From contig NZ_AXWO01000019.1 of the NCBI RefSeq assembly GCF_000482705.1, forward strand, positions 1-64,000: DNA of 64,000 nucleotides. The letters are read 5' to 3'. Made by a program: the position numbers and the translations under genes. This stretch comes from Glycomyces arizonensis DSM 44726 (GTDB lineage: Bacteria > Actinomycetota > Actinomycetes > Mycobacteriales > Micromonosporaceae). Numbering within the stretch: position 1 is the first letter of the stretch; each line of letters opens with the position of its first letter. The notes under the pieces are model-generated. The model made no database searches. It was given only the letters and a program-made list of their open reading frames with translations, and had not been told where the DNA came from. Shown piece by piece: positions 48,201 through 56,631 of the stretch.

Positions 48201-51200
48201 CGAGGGCGTCGAGGGCAAGGCCCTCGGGCTCAACGGCTCCACCTCCACCGCCGTCAGCGACGGACCGGTGATCGACACCTCCGGCGACTTCACCATCGGC
48301 GCCTGGGTCCGGCTCGACCGGACCGGCCGCAACATGAACATCCTGTCCCAGGACGGGAACACCATGTCCCCCTTCTATTTCGGCTACTACGAGGACACCG
48401 GGCGCTGGAGCTTCCGGTCCACCGGCTCCGACGCGGTGAATCCCACTTGGACGCATCTCGAGTCGTTCGCTCCGGCCGAAGTCGGGGAGTGGACGCACCT
48501 CGCGGTCGTGTACGACTCCTTCGCCGATAAGGCGCAGCTCTTCGTGAACGGGCTTCCCGACGACGCGGCCGAGGGCATGGACCTGTGGTCGGCCACCGGT
48601 CCGCTCCGGATCGGCTCGGGCCTGTACGAAGGCGGGACCGACTTCTACTGGTCGGGCGCCATCGACAGCGTCAACGTCAACACCGGAGTCTTCGACGGCG
48701 CACAGGTGAAGTCGCTCTCGGACTACACGGTCCGCGAAGTCAACAGCGACCTGATCACCGGCGACTTCACCGGCGACGGCGTGCTGGACGGCATCGCGAT
48801 CACGGATGCGAACAAGGACTACTCGCATCTGTATCTGCTCGAAGGGGATGGAAACGGCGGCTTCGTTCGCTCCGCGTCTCCCGTGTTCGAGTCCGAGCTA
48901 TCCCCCGCCGACTCGGAACGAGAGTGGCGGCTCGACGACGCGGTCTGGCGCGCGGCCGATGTGAACGGCGACGCCTTCGACGACCTCGTGGTGGCCGTGC
49001 CCTCGAACGACTTCTTCGAGGTGTGGGCGTTCCCCGCCTGCGGCCCCCGCGTCCGCGGATGCAATATGGACGGACAGGTCTTCTTGGAGTCCGACAAGCG
49101 ACTCGAACTGGACGTCGCGGACGACTGGAACCTCACCGACACGCAGCTCCAGCTCACGGACCTCACCGGGGACGAGCGCGACGACCTCGTGCTCATGCGC
49201 GGTGACGGGCTCGGCGCCTACAGCATCTGGCGGGCCGAGTTCGACCGCGGCCAGAACAAGTTCGGGGAACCGGCGCAGATCGCCTCGGGCACCGGCGACT
49301 CGCGCACGATCGAACTGCTCGCGGGCGACTTCGACGACGACCGATGCGGCGACATCGCCGAGGTCCGCACCGGCGCCGACGGCAGCGCCGACGTGTACCT
49401 GCGCTACACCGATCTGGTGGGCAAGCGGTGCTCGACCACACCGGCAGAGCCGGTTCTGGCGTTGGACACCGCCGGAAGCTGGGACACCGGCCGCGACCAC
49501 CTCACCGTCGCCGACGTCACCGGCGACGGCCTGCTCGACATCGTCAACAGCTACCGGTTCACCTCCCGCATCCGCGTGCAGGTCGCCGAGTCCCAAGCCG
49601 ATCGAGGAGGATTCGCCCTCGGCTCCTGGGGCTATTCGGCCCGGTGCACCGGCTGCGCCGGCGACCTGACCGACTGGACCCATACCCGCATCGCGGGCGG
49701 GGACGTCGACGGCGACGGCACCGCGGATCTGGTCACGCTGCGCAGCGCGACCACGGAGGGCCAGATCGGCGCGATGTGGGTCCGGCACTCCACCGGAGAC
49801 GGCTTCGCGGCGTCCCAGCCGGCCTGGGCCGATCCCGACACCTGTTTCGGCGCCGAGGACGACGTTAACGGTGACGGGATCGCCGACGCGGTCATACCCG
49901 ACCCGACCCGCGACATCGGCGGCGACGCCGATGCCGGCGCCGTCTGGTTCGTCGACGGCGCCACGCAAGCGGTCAGCCTGGTCCACCAGGACAACGCGGG
50001 CATCGAGGGCGGCACCGAGGCCGGGGACCAGTTCGGCCACGCCGTCGACCTCTACGACGCCGACGGCGACGGATGCGCCGAGATCATCGTCGGCATCCCC
50101 GGCGAGAATGCCGACGAGGGCCGCGCCCAGTACTTCCCCGGCGGTCGCGACGGCGACATCGCCTCCGGCGACTACTTCATCGGTCAGAACACCGCCGGTT
50201 ACCCCGGAGCGATCGAGGACGGCGACCTGTTCGGGTATTCGGTGTCCGCGACCAACCTGGTCGACGGCACCCCCGTGGTCGTCATCGGCATGCCCGGTGA
50301 AGACGTCCAGGTCGACACCACCGGCGCCTACCGCGACGGCGACTCCCGCGGCCTCGCCATCGAGGACGCGGGCGCGTTCATCTACAGGCACGGCACCACG
50401 ACCGCATGGGTGGACCAGAACACACCAGGCGTGCAAGGTGCCAACGAGACCGGCGACCAGTTCGGATGGTCGCTCGCGGTCACGTCCAAGACGCTGGCGG
50501 TCGGTGCCCCGTTCGAGGACACCGTCTCCAACACCGCCGCCGACGCGGGCGGCGTGCTCATGTTCGACCACGACACCAGCCCCGAAGGATGGCCCGACTA
50601 CACCACCTGGCTCGATCAGAATGATGCCTTCCTGGGAGGCACTCCCGAGAGCGGGGACCGGCTCGGCTACGAAGTGGCCGCGGCCGACTACTGGCCGCAG
50701 GGCGCCGGGCCGAACCAGGCCGACACCCGCATCGCGATCGGTGTGCCGTGGGAGGACCTCGGCGACGTCGCCAACGCCGGTGCCGTCCACGCCGTCAACC
50801 TTGCTTCAGACGGCACCTACACCGGCGCGGGCGTCTACAACCAGGGCGTCCAGCTCGGCGACGAGACCGGTAGCTCCGACCACCTCGGCACCAGCCTCGC
50901 CATCGCCGATCTCGACCCCACCGCCCATGCGACGAATGCGACGCTGCGGCTCCTGATCGGTGCCGAAGACGAGGACGGCACCGAATACGACTACGGTGTC
51001 GTCCACATCACCGGCACCGCCGAACCCGCCGCCGACATCGATACCACCGTCAGATGCCCCGACCTGATGCTGTACGGCGACTTCGGCGCCGGACTCGGGT
51101 ACCTGGCAGGGGCCATGTACGCCAACGCACCGGGGACGGGAGGCCTCTACCGGCTCGACTGGAGCGATACCGCACCGGGCACCGAGCAGACCGCCACCGC

Positions 51201-51210
51201 GGTGAGCTGA
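45253..51210 (+). CDS. giant secreted DNRLRE/LamG/FG-GAP protein
   Basis: 1985 residues from GTG 45253, which follows AAGGAG. A Sec signal peptide (APLAVLAAGAVAAALLAAPP, AYAQS) leads. Next come a region of pretoxin-partner type with a DNRLRE-like fold (about 330-500; TWRLAFEFPTSKFRGRQILD), an Ig-like segment, and two LamG/concanavalin-like domains (about 722-945 and 954-1156; YAILSQDGLVNSGFMLKYDG, IGAWVRLDRTGRNMNILSQD). VCBS/FG-GAP calcium-binding repeats follow (DFTGDGVLDG, DVDGDGTADL). Five integrin-like FG-GAP repeats end it (DQFGHAVDLYDADGDGCAEI, DQFGWSLAVTSK). Such proteins are often encoded beside actinobacterial RHS toxins and probably form the outer adhesive or delivery partner. Confidence 0.85.
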   Translation: MRSSPPRSIAAPLAVLAAGAVAAALLAAPPAYAQSEVGEGVPPGTANSDIATDTVIADAAAEAEATGDNVEIESLGSADSEVYAAPDGTFIEEIAMEPFQAQLADGTWTAIDNTLIASGHGTFVPATSDTGLELSGGGDTVIASITDVHGRSMAYTWHEALPTPTVEGDTATYAEIIPGVDLKVRATNDGFAKVFEIKTPEAAASAEVATLELGIELDGFSAAIGETGALEILDYAGNTIYTGPTPTMWDATAPSEGVGDDASEDWSPSTFARMAEVATAYADDTLTLTPDQALLTDPEAVFPIRIDPRWVDVDRSHWALASSWSSYRDHNYYDGGSFEKSSSGTARLGRAWDDYVGDMEQTWRLAFEFPTSKFRGRQILDANLNMQMTYSWARSCDGVTPSYGIYELETNLKRWTWNNNGDWGTKLATRDEGVTSGCGAPRDIHTDVTDYVADVAGTGDRVIQFGLKVSDESACCNSFRRFGPEKTDSGSGGVSLSVKYNTPPNRPGSFTIDGQPCGANSDVELGAADSWTVSATFSDAEGDTMDGLLEWTDQATGDSQSWPTSASNGDKSNWTVYKDDLPGDAYTVTVRARDTEDALSARSGGCTVTIDTTPPEPPTVTSTIYPDDGEIHGSIGKTGRFTMNSISEDTAGYDWSLHDANDENEIRLVQEGTAPVSASDNSATIALDPDASGKLNLSVWAWDAHGNRSEKTVYQFRVGDAADPVSHWQFGKQEFGSPTAADQDYSYEGDLDLPLAIDGPTWEGGTADDAANDHVTYLTFDGDDDVATTTAPVIHTDVSYAVSASVRLHQTDTDYAILSQDGLVNSGFMLKYDGEGHAFTFTVCNLDTNEPGAGLECPSTGTVDLDPQAGVWYTVTAVYDNSTGEISLYIDGQLQVQTPIPDNFDATGPFVVGRDLYGGDEGTHFAGDIDDVRVWDRAPQPGELQRFGQRAEGIWDFESVDHDDYEDQSGIGNDLNGDDVEIVEGVEGKALGLNGSTSTAVSDGPVIDTSGDFTIGAWVRLDRTGRNMNILSQDGNTMSPFYFGYYEDTGRWSFRSTGSDAVNPTWTHLESFAPAEVGEWTHLAVVYDSFADKAQLFVNGLPDDAAEGMDLWSATGPLRIGSGLYEGGTDFYWSGAIDSVNVNTGVFDGAQVKSLSDYTVREVNSDLITGDFTGDGVLDGIAITDANKDYSHLYLLEGDGNGGFVRSASPVFESELSPADSEREWRLDDAVWRAADVNGDAFDDLVVAVPSNDFFEVWAFPACGPRVRGCNMDGQVFLESDKRLELDVADDWNLTDTQLQLTDLTGDERDDLVLMRGDGLGAYSIWRAEFDRGQNKFGEPAQIASGTGDSRTIELLAGDFDDDRCGDIAEVRTGADGSADVYLRYTDLVGKRCSTTPAEPVLALDTAGSWDTGRDHLTVADVTGDGLLDIVNSYRFTSRIRVQVAESQADRGGFALGSWGYSARCTGCAGDLTDWTHTRIAGGDVDGDGTADLVTLRSATTEGQIGAMWVRHSTGDGFAASQPAWADPDTCFGAEDDVNGDGIADAVIPDPTRDIGGDADAGAVWFVDGATQAVSLVHQDNAGIEGGTEAGDQFGHAVDLYDADGDGCAEIIVGIPGENADEGRAQYFPGGRDGDIASGDYFIGQNTAGYPGAIEDGDLFGYSVSATNLVDGTPVVVIGMPGEDVQVDTTGAYRDGDSRGLAIEDAGAFIYRHGTTTAWVDQNTPGVQGANETGDQFGWSLAVTSKTLAVGAPFEDTVSNTAADAGGVLMFDHDTSPEGWPDYTTWLDQNDAFLGGTPESGDRLGYEVAAADYWPQGAGPNQADTRIAIGVPWEDLGDVANAGAVHAVNLASDGTYTGAGVYNQGVQLGDETGSSDHLGTSLAIADLDPTAHATNATLRLLIGAEDEDGTEYDYGVVHITGTAEPAADIDTTVRCPDLMLYGDFGAGLGYLAGAMYANAPGTGGLYRLDWSDTAPGTEQTATAVS

Positions 51211-51239
51211 TCGGAGAGGACACCGACAGGCAGCACTGA

Positions 51240-51277
51240 CGCGAGCCGCGGCCCCCATGAGTGGGCCGCGGCTCGCG
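51240..51277 (+). terminator. 15-bp hairpin after the giant gene
   Basis: CGCGAGCCGCGGCCC and GGGCCGCGGCTCGCG pair perfectly around CCATGAGT, starting 30 bp past the stop at 51210. It is very stable; no T-run follows, as is common in GC-rich actinobacteria. Confidence 0.75.
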
Positions 51278-51367
51278 GGTGTCGGAGGTCACTTGGAACC
51301 TTTCGGCGGGCGGCCGCCTCTTTCTTCGTGAGGGCCCTCGTTCCACTTCCTCACAGGAGAAGGCAAT

Positions 51368-52750
51368 ATGAGCAACAATGTCCGGACCCGCGCCGCCGCG
51401 GGGTTCGCCGTCGCAGTGCTGACGGGGGACGCCGTGATGCACCTGCTGTGGTCGTTCGGCCTCACGTGGCCCGCTTCGAGCGAGCGGACGCTGTCGTATC
51501 TGGTCCTCGGCTTCGAGACCTCATTCGCTCCAAGGGTGGTGATTCCGCTGGCGGTCGCGAATCTCGTCATGGCCTTCGCCGTCTGGCGCCGTGCCGCCGG
51601 AGGCTATGAGCAGCGGTTCGGCCGCCTCTTCCAGGCCGTCACCGTCGCCGTCGCGATCGGCGTCGGCGTCAGGGCGCTCGCAGGTCTGGTGTGGATCACC
51701 GGGGCCGGGACGCCGACGGACTATCCGGCGTTCTACTGGGCGAACCTGCTCGTCTACACGCCGCTGTGCGTCGCGCTCGCCCTCTGCTGCCTCGCGGTGG
51801 CGCGCCAGGGCCGCGGACCGGCACGGCTGCGTCGCAGGGTGGCGCTGGCGTCCCCGCTGGCGGCCGCGGCCGCGATCCTGCTGGTGGCCTACGGGTGGAC
51901 GCCGAGCGCGGTCCGCGGCTACGAGCCCGCCGACGCCGGGGTGGACTCGCGCTTCGTCGACACCGCACTGGCCGAGTTCCACTACACGCTGCAAGGCGAG
52001 GGTTCGCCGGTGGTCCTGCTGTCGCCGGGCGCCTCGTGGGCCTACGCGTGGCAGCATCAGGCCGACGTCCTGGCCGCCGATCACGCCGTCTACGTCGTCG
52101 ATCTGCCGGGGCAGGGCTTCACCGAGCTGCACGAGGACGACTTCGCGTTCAACCTGGACGCCATGACCGGCGCCGTCGAGGTGTTCCTCGACGCGGTCGG
52201 GCTCGACACCGTCTCGCTGGGCGGCAACTCCTGGAGCGGCGGCTGGGCCCTGGCCTTCGCGCAGCGGCATCCCGACCGCGTCGACCGACTGGTGCTGTTG
52301 GCGCCCTCCGGTGCCGACGAGCCCGACCCGCGGTCGTGGGAGCTGCTCAAGCCGCCGGTGCTCGGGGAGCTGATGACGAAGCTGTACCTGCCCGACCGGG
52401 ACGCGGTGGCCGAGTCCGTCACCGAGCTGTTCGTCCACAAGGAGCGCGCCACCGAGTCAGTGATCGAGGCGAACTGGGCGCCGGGCACCTTCGCCGACAA
52501 CCTCCACTCGATGTACCTGCTGGAGCGCGGCCTGGACTGGAGCCGCACCGAGGCGGCCATGCCGGAGACGGAGCAGCCGACCCTCGTCATCTGGGGCGAG
52601 CGGGACACGGTGCTGCCGGTGGAGCAGTCAGCGACGTTCGCCGCGTTGATGCCCGATGTCCACTTGGAAGTCCTCGACGACTGCGGGCACGCGCTCACGC
52701 TCGATTGTCCCGACCGGGTCACCGAGCGGATGGCAGACTTCCTGCAATGA
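51368..52750 (+). CDS. membrane-anchored alpha/beta hydrolase (DUF3995-like plus hydrolase)
   Basis: A 460-residue fusion. Residues 1-180 hold four to five membrane segments of DUF3995/DUF4345 type (VLTGDAVMHLLWSFGLTW, FYWANLLVYTPLCVALALCC). Residues 195-460 form an alpha/beta hydrolase with the nucleophile in GGNSWSGGWALAFA, the acid in WGERDTVLP and the base in CGHALTLDCP, so the triad is complete. The catalytic domain probably faces the outside or the membrane surface. ATG 51368 follows CAGGAGAAGG. It is coupled by a 4-base overlap to an ECF sigma gene, suggesting a common response. Confidence 0.82.
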   Translation: MSNNVRTRAAAGFAVAVLTGDAVMHLLWSFGLTWPASSERTLSYLVLGFETSFAPRVVIPLAVANLVMAFAVWRRAAGGYEQRFGRLFQAVTVAVAIGVGVRALAGLVWITGAGTPTDYPAFYWANLLVYTPLCVALALCCLAVARQGRGPARLRRRVALASPLAAAAAILLVAYGWTPSAVRGYEPADAGVDSRFVDTALAEFHYTLQGEGSPVVLLSPGASWAYAWQHQADVLAADHAVYVVDLPGQGFTELHEDDFAFNLDAMTGAVEVFLDAVGLDTVSLGGNSWSGGWALAFAQRHPDRVDRLVLLAPSGADEPDPRSWELLKPPVLGELMTKLYLPDRDAVAESVTELFVHKERATESVIEANWAPGTFADNLHSMYLLERGLDWSRTEAAMPETEQPTLVIWGERDTVLPVEQSATFAALMPDVHLEVLDDCGHALTLDCPDRVTERMADFLQ

Positions 52751-53250
52751 CGACCGATCCCGCCCTCGCCGCCCTGGTGCGAGCCGCCCAGGGCGGCGAC
52801 ACGGTCGCCATGAACGAGCTGCTGGACCGGTTGGCGCCGTTCGTCTCCCGCATCTGCGGCCCGATCGCCCTCGGCCAGGGGGCCGACGCGGCCCAGGAGG
52901 CGCTCATCGCGGTGTTCACATCGCTGCGCGGGCTGCGGAAGCCCGAGGCCGTGTACGGGTGGGTGCGGCAGATCGCGGTCCGCGAGGCGGTGCGGGTCGC
53001 CCGGCAGGACCGCAGGGCCGTCCCGGACGAGCTGTCCGAGCTGCCCGCACCCGGCGACCCGCAGCTGGGAACCGACATCGCCGACGTCCTGGCCAGGCTC
53101 TCCCCCGAGCACCGGGCGATCCTGATGCTGCGCGACCGCGACGGCATGGACGAGCGCTCCGCGGCCGCGATCCTCGGCGTCACCACCGGCACCGCGAAGT
53201 CCCGGCTGCACCGGGCCCGGCAGTACTTCCGAAAGGAGTGGAACGCATGA
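52747..53250 (+). CDS. small ECF-type RNA polymerase sigma factor
   Basis: A 167-residue sigma-70-like factor with a region 2 (DAAQEALIAVFTSLRGLRKP, WVRQIAVREAVRVARQD) and a region 4 helix-turn-helix (LSPEHRAILMLRDRDGMDER, SAAAILGVTTGTAKSRLHRA). It lacks an extra C-terminal domain and no anti-sigma gene is adjacent. ATG 52747 overlaps the hydrolase stop, and its own stop overlaps the SRPBCC gene, so the three are translated together. Confidence 0.88.
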   Translation: MTTDPALAALVRAAQGGDTVAMNELLDRLAPFVSRICGPIALGQGADAAQEALIAVFTSLRGLRKPEAVYGWVRQIAVREAVRVARQDRRAVPDELSELPAPGDPQLGTDIADVLARLSPEHRAILMLRDRDGMDERSAAAILGVTTGTAKSRLHRARQYFRKEWNA

Positions 53251-53705
53251 GCGGTTCATGGCCCGAGGCGCGCGTCGACGACCTCACGAGGTTCCGGGTG
53301 CTGGCATCCGGCGTCTCCGGCGCTCGCGTGGTCGAGCGAAGGATCAACGCGCCCTTCGAGCAAGTGTGGGCGCTGGTGTCCGATATAGAGGGATCGTTCG
53401 GCGACATCGAGCCGGACATGCGCGGCGTCACGGTGGTCCGCCGCGAGGGCGACCGCGTCGAGGCGATCGCGCGCAGCCGGTTCGGGATGCGCGCGAGGCT
53501 GCGCGGCACGGTGCGTCCCGGATGGTGCTGGCTTCAGAGCCGGTTCCTGATCATCGGCATCGCCGCCGTGCCCGACGGCAAGGGGGGCACCGTGGTCGCG
53601 ATGACGGGGGGCGTGCGTGTGCCAGGGCGGGCGGCGCTCGTCCCGATCGGCGTCGAGCGGGCCGCCCGCAGGTCCCTTGCGCGGCTGGCCGCCGCCTGCG
53701 GGTGA
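53247..53705 (+). CDS. SRPBCC-fold protein
   Basis: A 152-residue SRPBCC/polyketide-cyclase-like protein with RRINAPFEQVWALVSDIEGS at the start of the fold, a central beta-meander (VEAIARSRFGMRARLRGTVR) and a C-terminal helix (ERAARRSLARLAAA). The fold encloses a hydrophobic pocket for lipid-like ligands. Its coupling to the sigma factor suggests that it senses or handles a membrane-derived molecule, which is inference. Confidence 0.8.
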   Translation: MSGSWPEARVDDLTRFRVLASGVSGARVVERRINAPFEQVWALVSDIEGSFGDIEPDMRGVTVVRREGDRVEAIARSRFGMRARLRGTVRPGWCWLQSRFLIIGIAAVPDGKGGTVVAMTGGVRVPGRAALVPIGVERAARRSLARLAAACG

Positions 53706-53887
53706 GGTCCAGGCACTGAAGGGGCGCGCCGTGCCGTACACCGTGTTCACGACCCCGGTCTGCCGGAATCGTGGAAGACGGTGGCGGTTTGCATCGACTT
53801 CATAGAATCGGCGACCGGTTCACCAACCGTCGATTGAAGGCCGCGGGCTCCATCGCCGCGGCCGCTCTTGAACCTCTTGGAGGCCTT

Positions 53888-54286
53888 ATGGACTTCCCGC
53901 CGATCGATCCGGCTTCGGCGCGGGCCCGGCTCGCGGACTGGAAGGAGCGCACCGACCGGATGGCCGAGGACACGCAGGCGCTGGCCGCGCAGGTGCAGAC
54001 GCTGAAGGTCACCGCCACCGACCGGGACGAACTCGCCGAGGTGACCGTCGACCACACCGGAAGCCCGGTGGACCTGGTATTCAGTGCGCGGATCAAGCGC
54101 GTCTCGGAGGAGGCCGCCGCCAGGGCGGTGCTGGAGGCGATCCGCGCGGCGAAGATCAAGCTGGCCGAACGCTCGCAGGAGCTCGTCGAGTCCACCGTCG
54201 GCGCCGAGTCGCCCGCGGGCCGGGCCTTCGTGTCAGGGCTGCGGCGCCAGTTCGGCGACGACGCGGAGCAAGGCGGTGAGCGGTAG
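53888..54286 (+). CDS. YbaB/EbfC-like protein of the type VII cluster
   Basis: A 132-residue YbaB-fold protein with a coiled N-terminal helix (RARLADWKERTDRMAEDTQA), the short beta-sheet (AEVTVDHTGSPVDLVFSARI) and a final helix. ATG 53888 follows GGAGG. In actinobacteria, YbaB-like genes stand just ahead of WXG100/EspC genes and are taken to be part of the export module rather than nucleoid proteins. Its stop directly abuts the next ATG. Confidence 0.8.
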   Translation: MDFPPIDPASARARLADWKERTDRMAEDTQALAAQVQTLKVTATDRDELAEVTVDHTGSPVDLVFSARIKRVSEEAAARAVLEAIRAAKIKLAERSQELVESTVGAESPAGRAFVSGLRRQFGDDAEQGGER

Positions 54287-54604
54287 ATGACCGGCTACGT
54301 CGTCGACGCCGAGCAGTTGCGGGCCCACGCGAGCAACCTGGAGCAGTTCAAGACCCGGTTCGAGGCGATCGCGTCCGCCAGTTCGCACATCGCCCAGGAC
54401 GACGAGGCGTACGGGCTGCTGTGCGGGTGGATCTCCGGGATCCTGGAAGAGCGGCACCAGCGCCAGGACGGCCTGGTCGCCTACGTGGAGGAGAACATCG
54501 GCCTCGCGGCCGAGAGCATCCGCGCGGCGGCCGACGCCTACGAGGAGTCCGACAACGACGCCTCGGTCAGCTTCGAGGAGTTCTCCTCAGAGTTGGGCGG
54601 GTAG
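54287..54604 (+). CDS. EspC/WXG100-like type VII secretion substrate
   Basis: A 105-residue helical-hairpin protein of the ESX-1 secretion-associated (EspC, PF10824-like) group. It has VVDAEQLRAHASNLEQFKTR, a turn region LCGWISGILEERHQR, and a second helix ending in AAADAYEESDND, where the Y-x-x-x-D/E export signal is plausible (YEESD). It is probably exported as a dimer with a partner from this cluster. Confidence 0.85.
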   Translation: MTGYVVDAEQLRAHASNLEQFKTRFEAIASASSHIAQDDEAYGLLCGWISGILEERHQRQDGLVAYVEENIGLAAESIRAAADAYEESDNDASVSFEEFSSELGG

Positions 54605-54609
54605 GGGCG

Positions 54610-55311
54610 ATGACCGAGAACTCACTGGTCGCCGATGTCCAGTCGACGCGGCAGCCGTGGACCGGCTCCAGTCTGGCCGACGGCATCGAAGGCCTGGTCA
54701 CCTCGATCCAGAGCGGCAACTGGGTGTCGGGCACGCTGGCCGGAGTCGGGCTCGGGCTCGAAGTGGCCGGGACGGTCATGGACCCGTTCAGCGCGCTGCT
54801 GTCCAACGGGATCGGTTGGGCGATGGAGTACTTCGAGCCGCTGCGGGAGATGCTCGACTGGCTGACCGGCAAACCGGACGTGGTCATGTCCCACGCGCAG
54901 ACCTGGTACAACATGGCCGAAGAGCTGTTCGCCATGTCCGGCGACCTGAAGACCTCGGTCGAGGGCGACGTCGACGAGTGGTCCGGGGCGGCCTCGGACG
55001 CCTACTACAACATGATGGGCCACAACGTCGAGGCGATCGGGGGCCTGGGCGCGATCGCCTCGGCCATCGGGTCGGCCACCGAGGGCGCGGGGGCGCTCGT
55101 GCAGATGACGCGCGACATCGTCCGCGACATGATCGCCGAGCTGGTCGCGCACGTGGTCGTCTGGGCGGTGGAGGCGATCTTCGTGGTCACCATCCCGGTG
55201 ATCGCCGCGCAGATCACGGCGGCCGTGCTCAAGTGGGTCGGCATCGCCATGGAGCTCATCTCCTCCCTGATCACCAGCATCGAAGCCCTCTCCAAGCTCC
55301 TCAACGACTAA
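54610..55311 (+). CDS. WXG-motif type VII secretion protein with membrane helices
   Basis: A 233-residue protein. A glycine-rich lead region precedes a WXG100-type helical hairpin whose turn reads EWSGAASDAYYNMM (W124-S-G126). Two long hydrophobic stretches follow near the C terminus (LVAHVVVWAVEAIFVVTIPV, LKWVGIAMELISSLITSIEA). This matches the N-terminal half of actinobacterial type VII toxins (WXG plus membrane region). Here it ends with a natural stop, and the candidate toxin is a separate gene 10 bp on. Confidence 0.8.
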   Translation: MTENSLVADVQSTRQPWTGSSLADGIEGLVTSIQSGNWVSGTLAGVGLGLEVAGTVMDPFSALLSNGIGWAMEYFEPLREMLDWLTGKPDVVMSHAQTWYNMAEELFAMSGDLKTSVEGDVDEWSGAASDAYYNMMGHNVEAIGGLGAIASAIGSATEGAGALVQMTRDIVRDMIAELVAHVVVWAVEAIFVVTIPVIAAQITAAVLKWVGIAMELISSLITSIEALSKLLND

Positions 55312-55321
55312 GGGCCGCGGC

Positions 55322-56032
55322 ATGAGACGAACCCTGAGACTCCTCCTGCTCATCGGCATCGGCCTCGTACTGGCGAAGCCCCACGGTCCCGACGGCCCCG
55401 ACGGCCCGACCAACCGGTCGGGCAACGGCAACGGCGCGGACCCGCCCCCGCACGAATCCCCGTCGGGGAAGATCAACACCTCCCAAGGCACCAAAAGCGC
55501 TTCCGATGCCGTCGAGGCCGAAGCCGGACTCGGCCGGAGCCGGCAATCGGGCTCGAATTCTCCAGGCGGTTCCGACACCGGCGGCCAGAAACCCGTGCAG
55601 GGACCGGCGGCCAATACCGATCCTCGCGCCCCGAGCAGCCGGCACAACCTCAACCAGATCAGAAGGAAAAGTCCCGCGAAAGACGAGAACACCGTCGTGC
55701 TTCCGGGGACCGATGTCAACGGCGACATCGAGGCCATCAAGTCGGGTGACGCGACATGGAATCCCGAGACACAGCGATACGAATTGGACAGTGGTCGCAG
55801 CTACGGCATGGAGCTCCCGAAGGGTACGCTGTTCCCGGACAGCGGACCCGGCTTCGTGAAGCTCGACCGCCCGCAGTATCAGATCTTGAAGGAGATGATG
55901 AACGCGAATGGCGATCTCGACGCGGCTCAAGGAAGGATCGAGCAGAATCCGTACCTGAATTCCGAGTCCGACTGGAATGCGGCCTTGGAGGTCTTCAAGA
56001 ACAGCAACCGCTACCAAGGTGATCCGCAGTGA
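55322..56032 (+). CDS. candidate secreted toxin of the type VII cluster
   Basis: A 236-residue protein with an N-terminal hydrophobic helix (LRLLLLIGIGLVLA). A ~90-residue Pro/Gly/Ser linker follows, then a compact C-terminal domain from about residue 118 (ENTVVLPGTDVNGDIEAIKS, MELPKGTLFPDSGPGFVKLD, DWNAALEVFKNSNRY). The linker-plus-globular-tip layout, the position after a WXG gene and the coupled small gene after it fit a polymorphic toxin. The tip matches no family I recognise. The linker is GC-rich while the tip is richer in A and T than neighbouring genes, suggesting a swapped module. Confidence 0.6.
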   Translation: MRRTLRLLLLIGIGLVLAKPHGPDGPDGPTNRSGNGNGADPPPHESPSGKINTSQGTKSASDAVEAEAGLGRSRQSGSNSPGGSDTGGQKPVQGPAANTDPRAPSSRHNLNQIRRKSPAKDENTVVLPGTDVNGDIEAIKSGDATWNPETQRYELDSGRSYGMELPKGTLFPDSGPGFVKLDRPQYQILKEMMNANGDLDAAQGRIEQNPYLNSESDWNAALEVFKNSNRYQGDPQ

Positions 56033-56514
56033 CCCGTTACAACTTCCTGTTCCTCGATCCCGTCCGCCTGCAAGACGTCGCGGCCGCCACCGCTTCGGTC
56101 TTCGGGATTCCGGCGGACCGCATCAAGACCGTCGCGAACGGTGTGACGGAGACGCCGTCCGCGGGCATCCCCCTCGTCCTCATCGAGTTCGATCCCGAGC
56201 GCGACGGCGAGTACACCGCCTTCAGCGCGGGCGAGGAATTCTCCTCGGCCATCGGAGACCTTCCACTGGTCTCCGTGGCTTCACGGCTGTGCGCGCACCT
56301 CAAGGCGCGTGCCATCCTGGGGGTGGCCAACGCCGCTTCAGACGCGGTGTGGACCCTGGTGGCCGCCGACGGATCATCGGGCATGGTCCTCGTCGACGTC
56401 GACGACCTCGACGACGCCCGTTACACGATCACGGGGGCGCTGCAGCCGATCAAGGGGGCACCGGAGATCCCGCCGGCAGAGCTTCCGGAGGACTACAACC
56501 CGTTCTACGCCTGA
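56029..56514 (+). CDS. candidate immunity protein for the 55322-56032 product
   Basis: A 161-residue soluble, acidic protein starting at a GTG that overlaps the putative toxin's stop by 4 bases. It is alpha/beta in pattern (RYNFLFLDPVRLQDVAAATA, VWTLVAADGSSGMVLVDVDD). There is no signal peptide, so it stays in the cytoplasm as expected for immunity. The family is not recognised; the call is from position and size. Confidence 0.55.
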   Translation: MTRYNFLFLDPVRLQDVAAATASVFGIPADRIKTVANGVTETPSAGIPLVLIEFDPERDGEYTAFSAGEEFSSAIGDLPLVSVASRLCAHLKARAILGVANAASDAVWTLVAADGSSGMVLVDVDDLDDARYTITGALQPIKGAPEIPPAELPEDYNPFYA

Positions 56515-56631
56515 CACGGAACCGGCCATGTCCGAAGCCGGTGAACGCTTCGCCGAGGTCGCCGGGGCGGTGAGCGGGATCGCCGTACAAGGAGCTTCGC
56601 GCACGGCCGCTCGTCGCCGCCGTCCCGCGAT

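Noticed and set aside
45106-48828. A 1240-codon minus-strand frame opposite the LamG/FG-GAP gene
   Set aside because: The composition mirrors the real gene's codon bias; the plus strand has a signal peptide, LamG and FG-GAP motifs.
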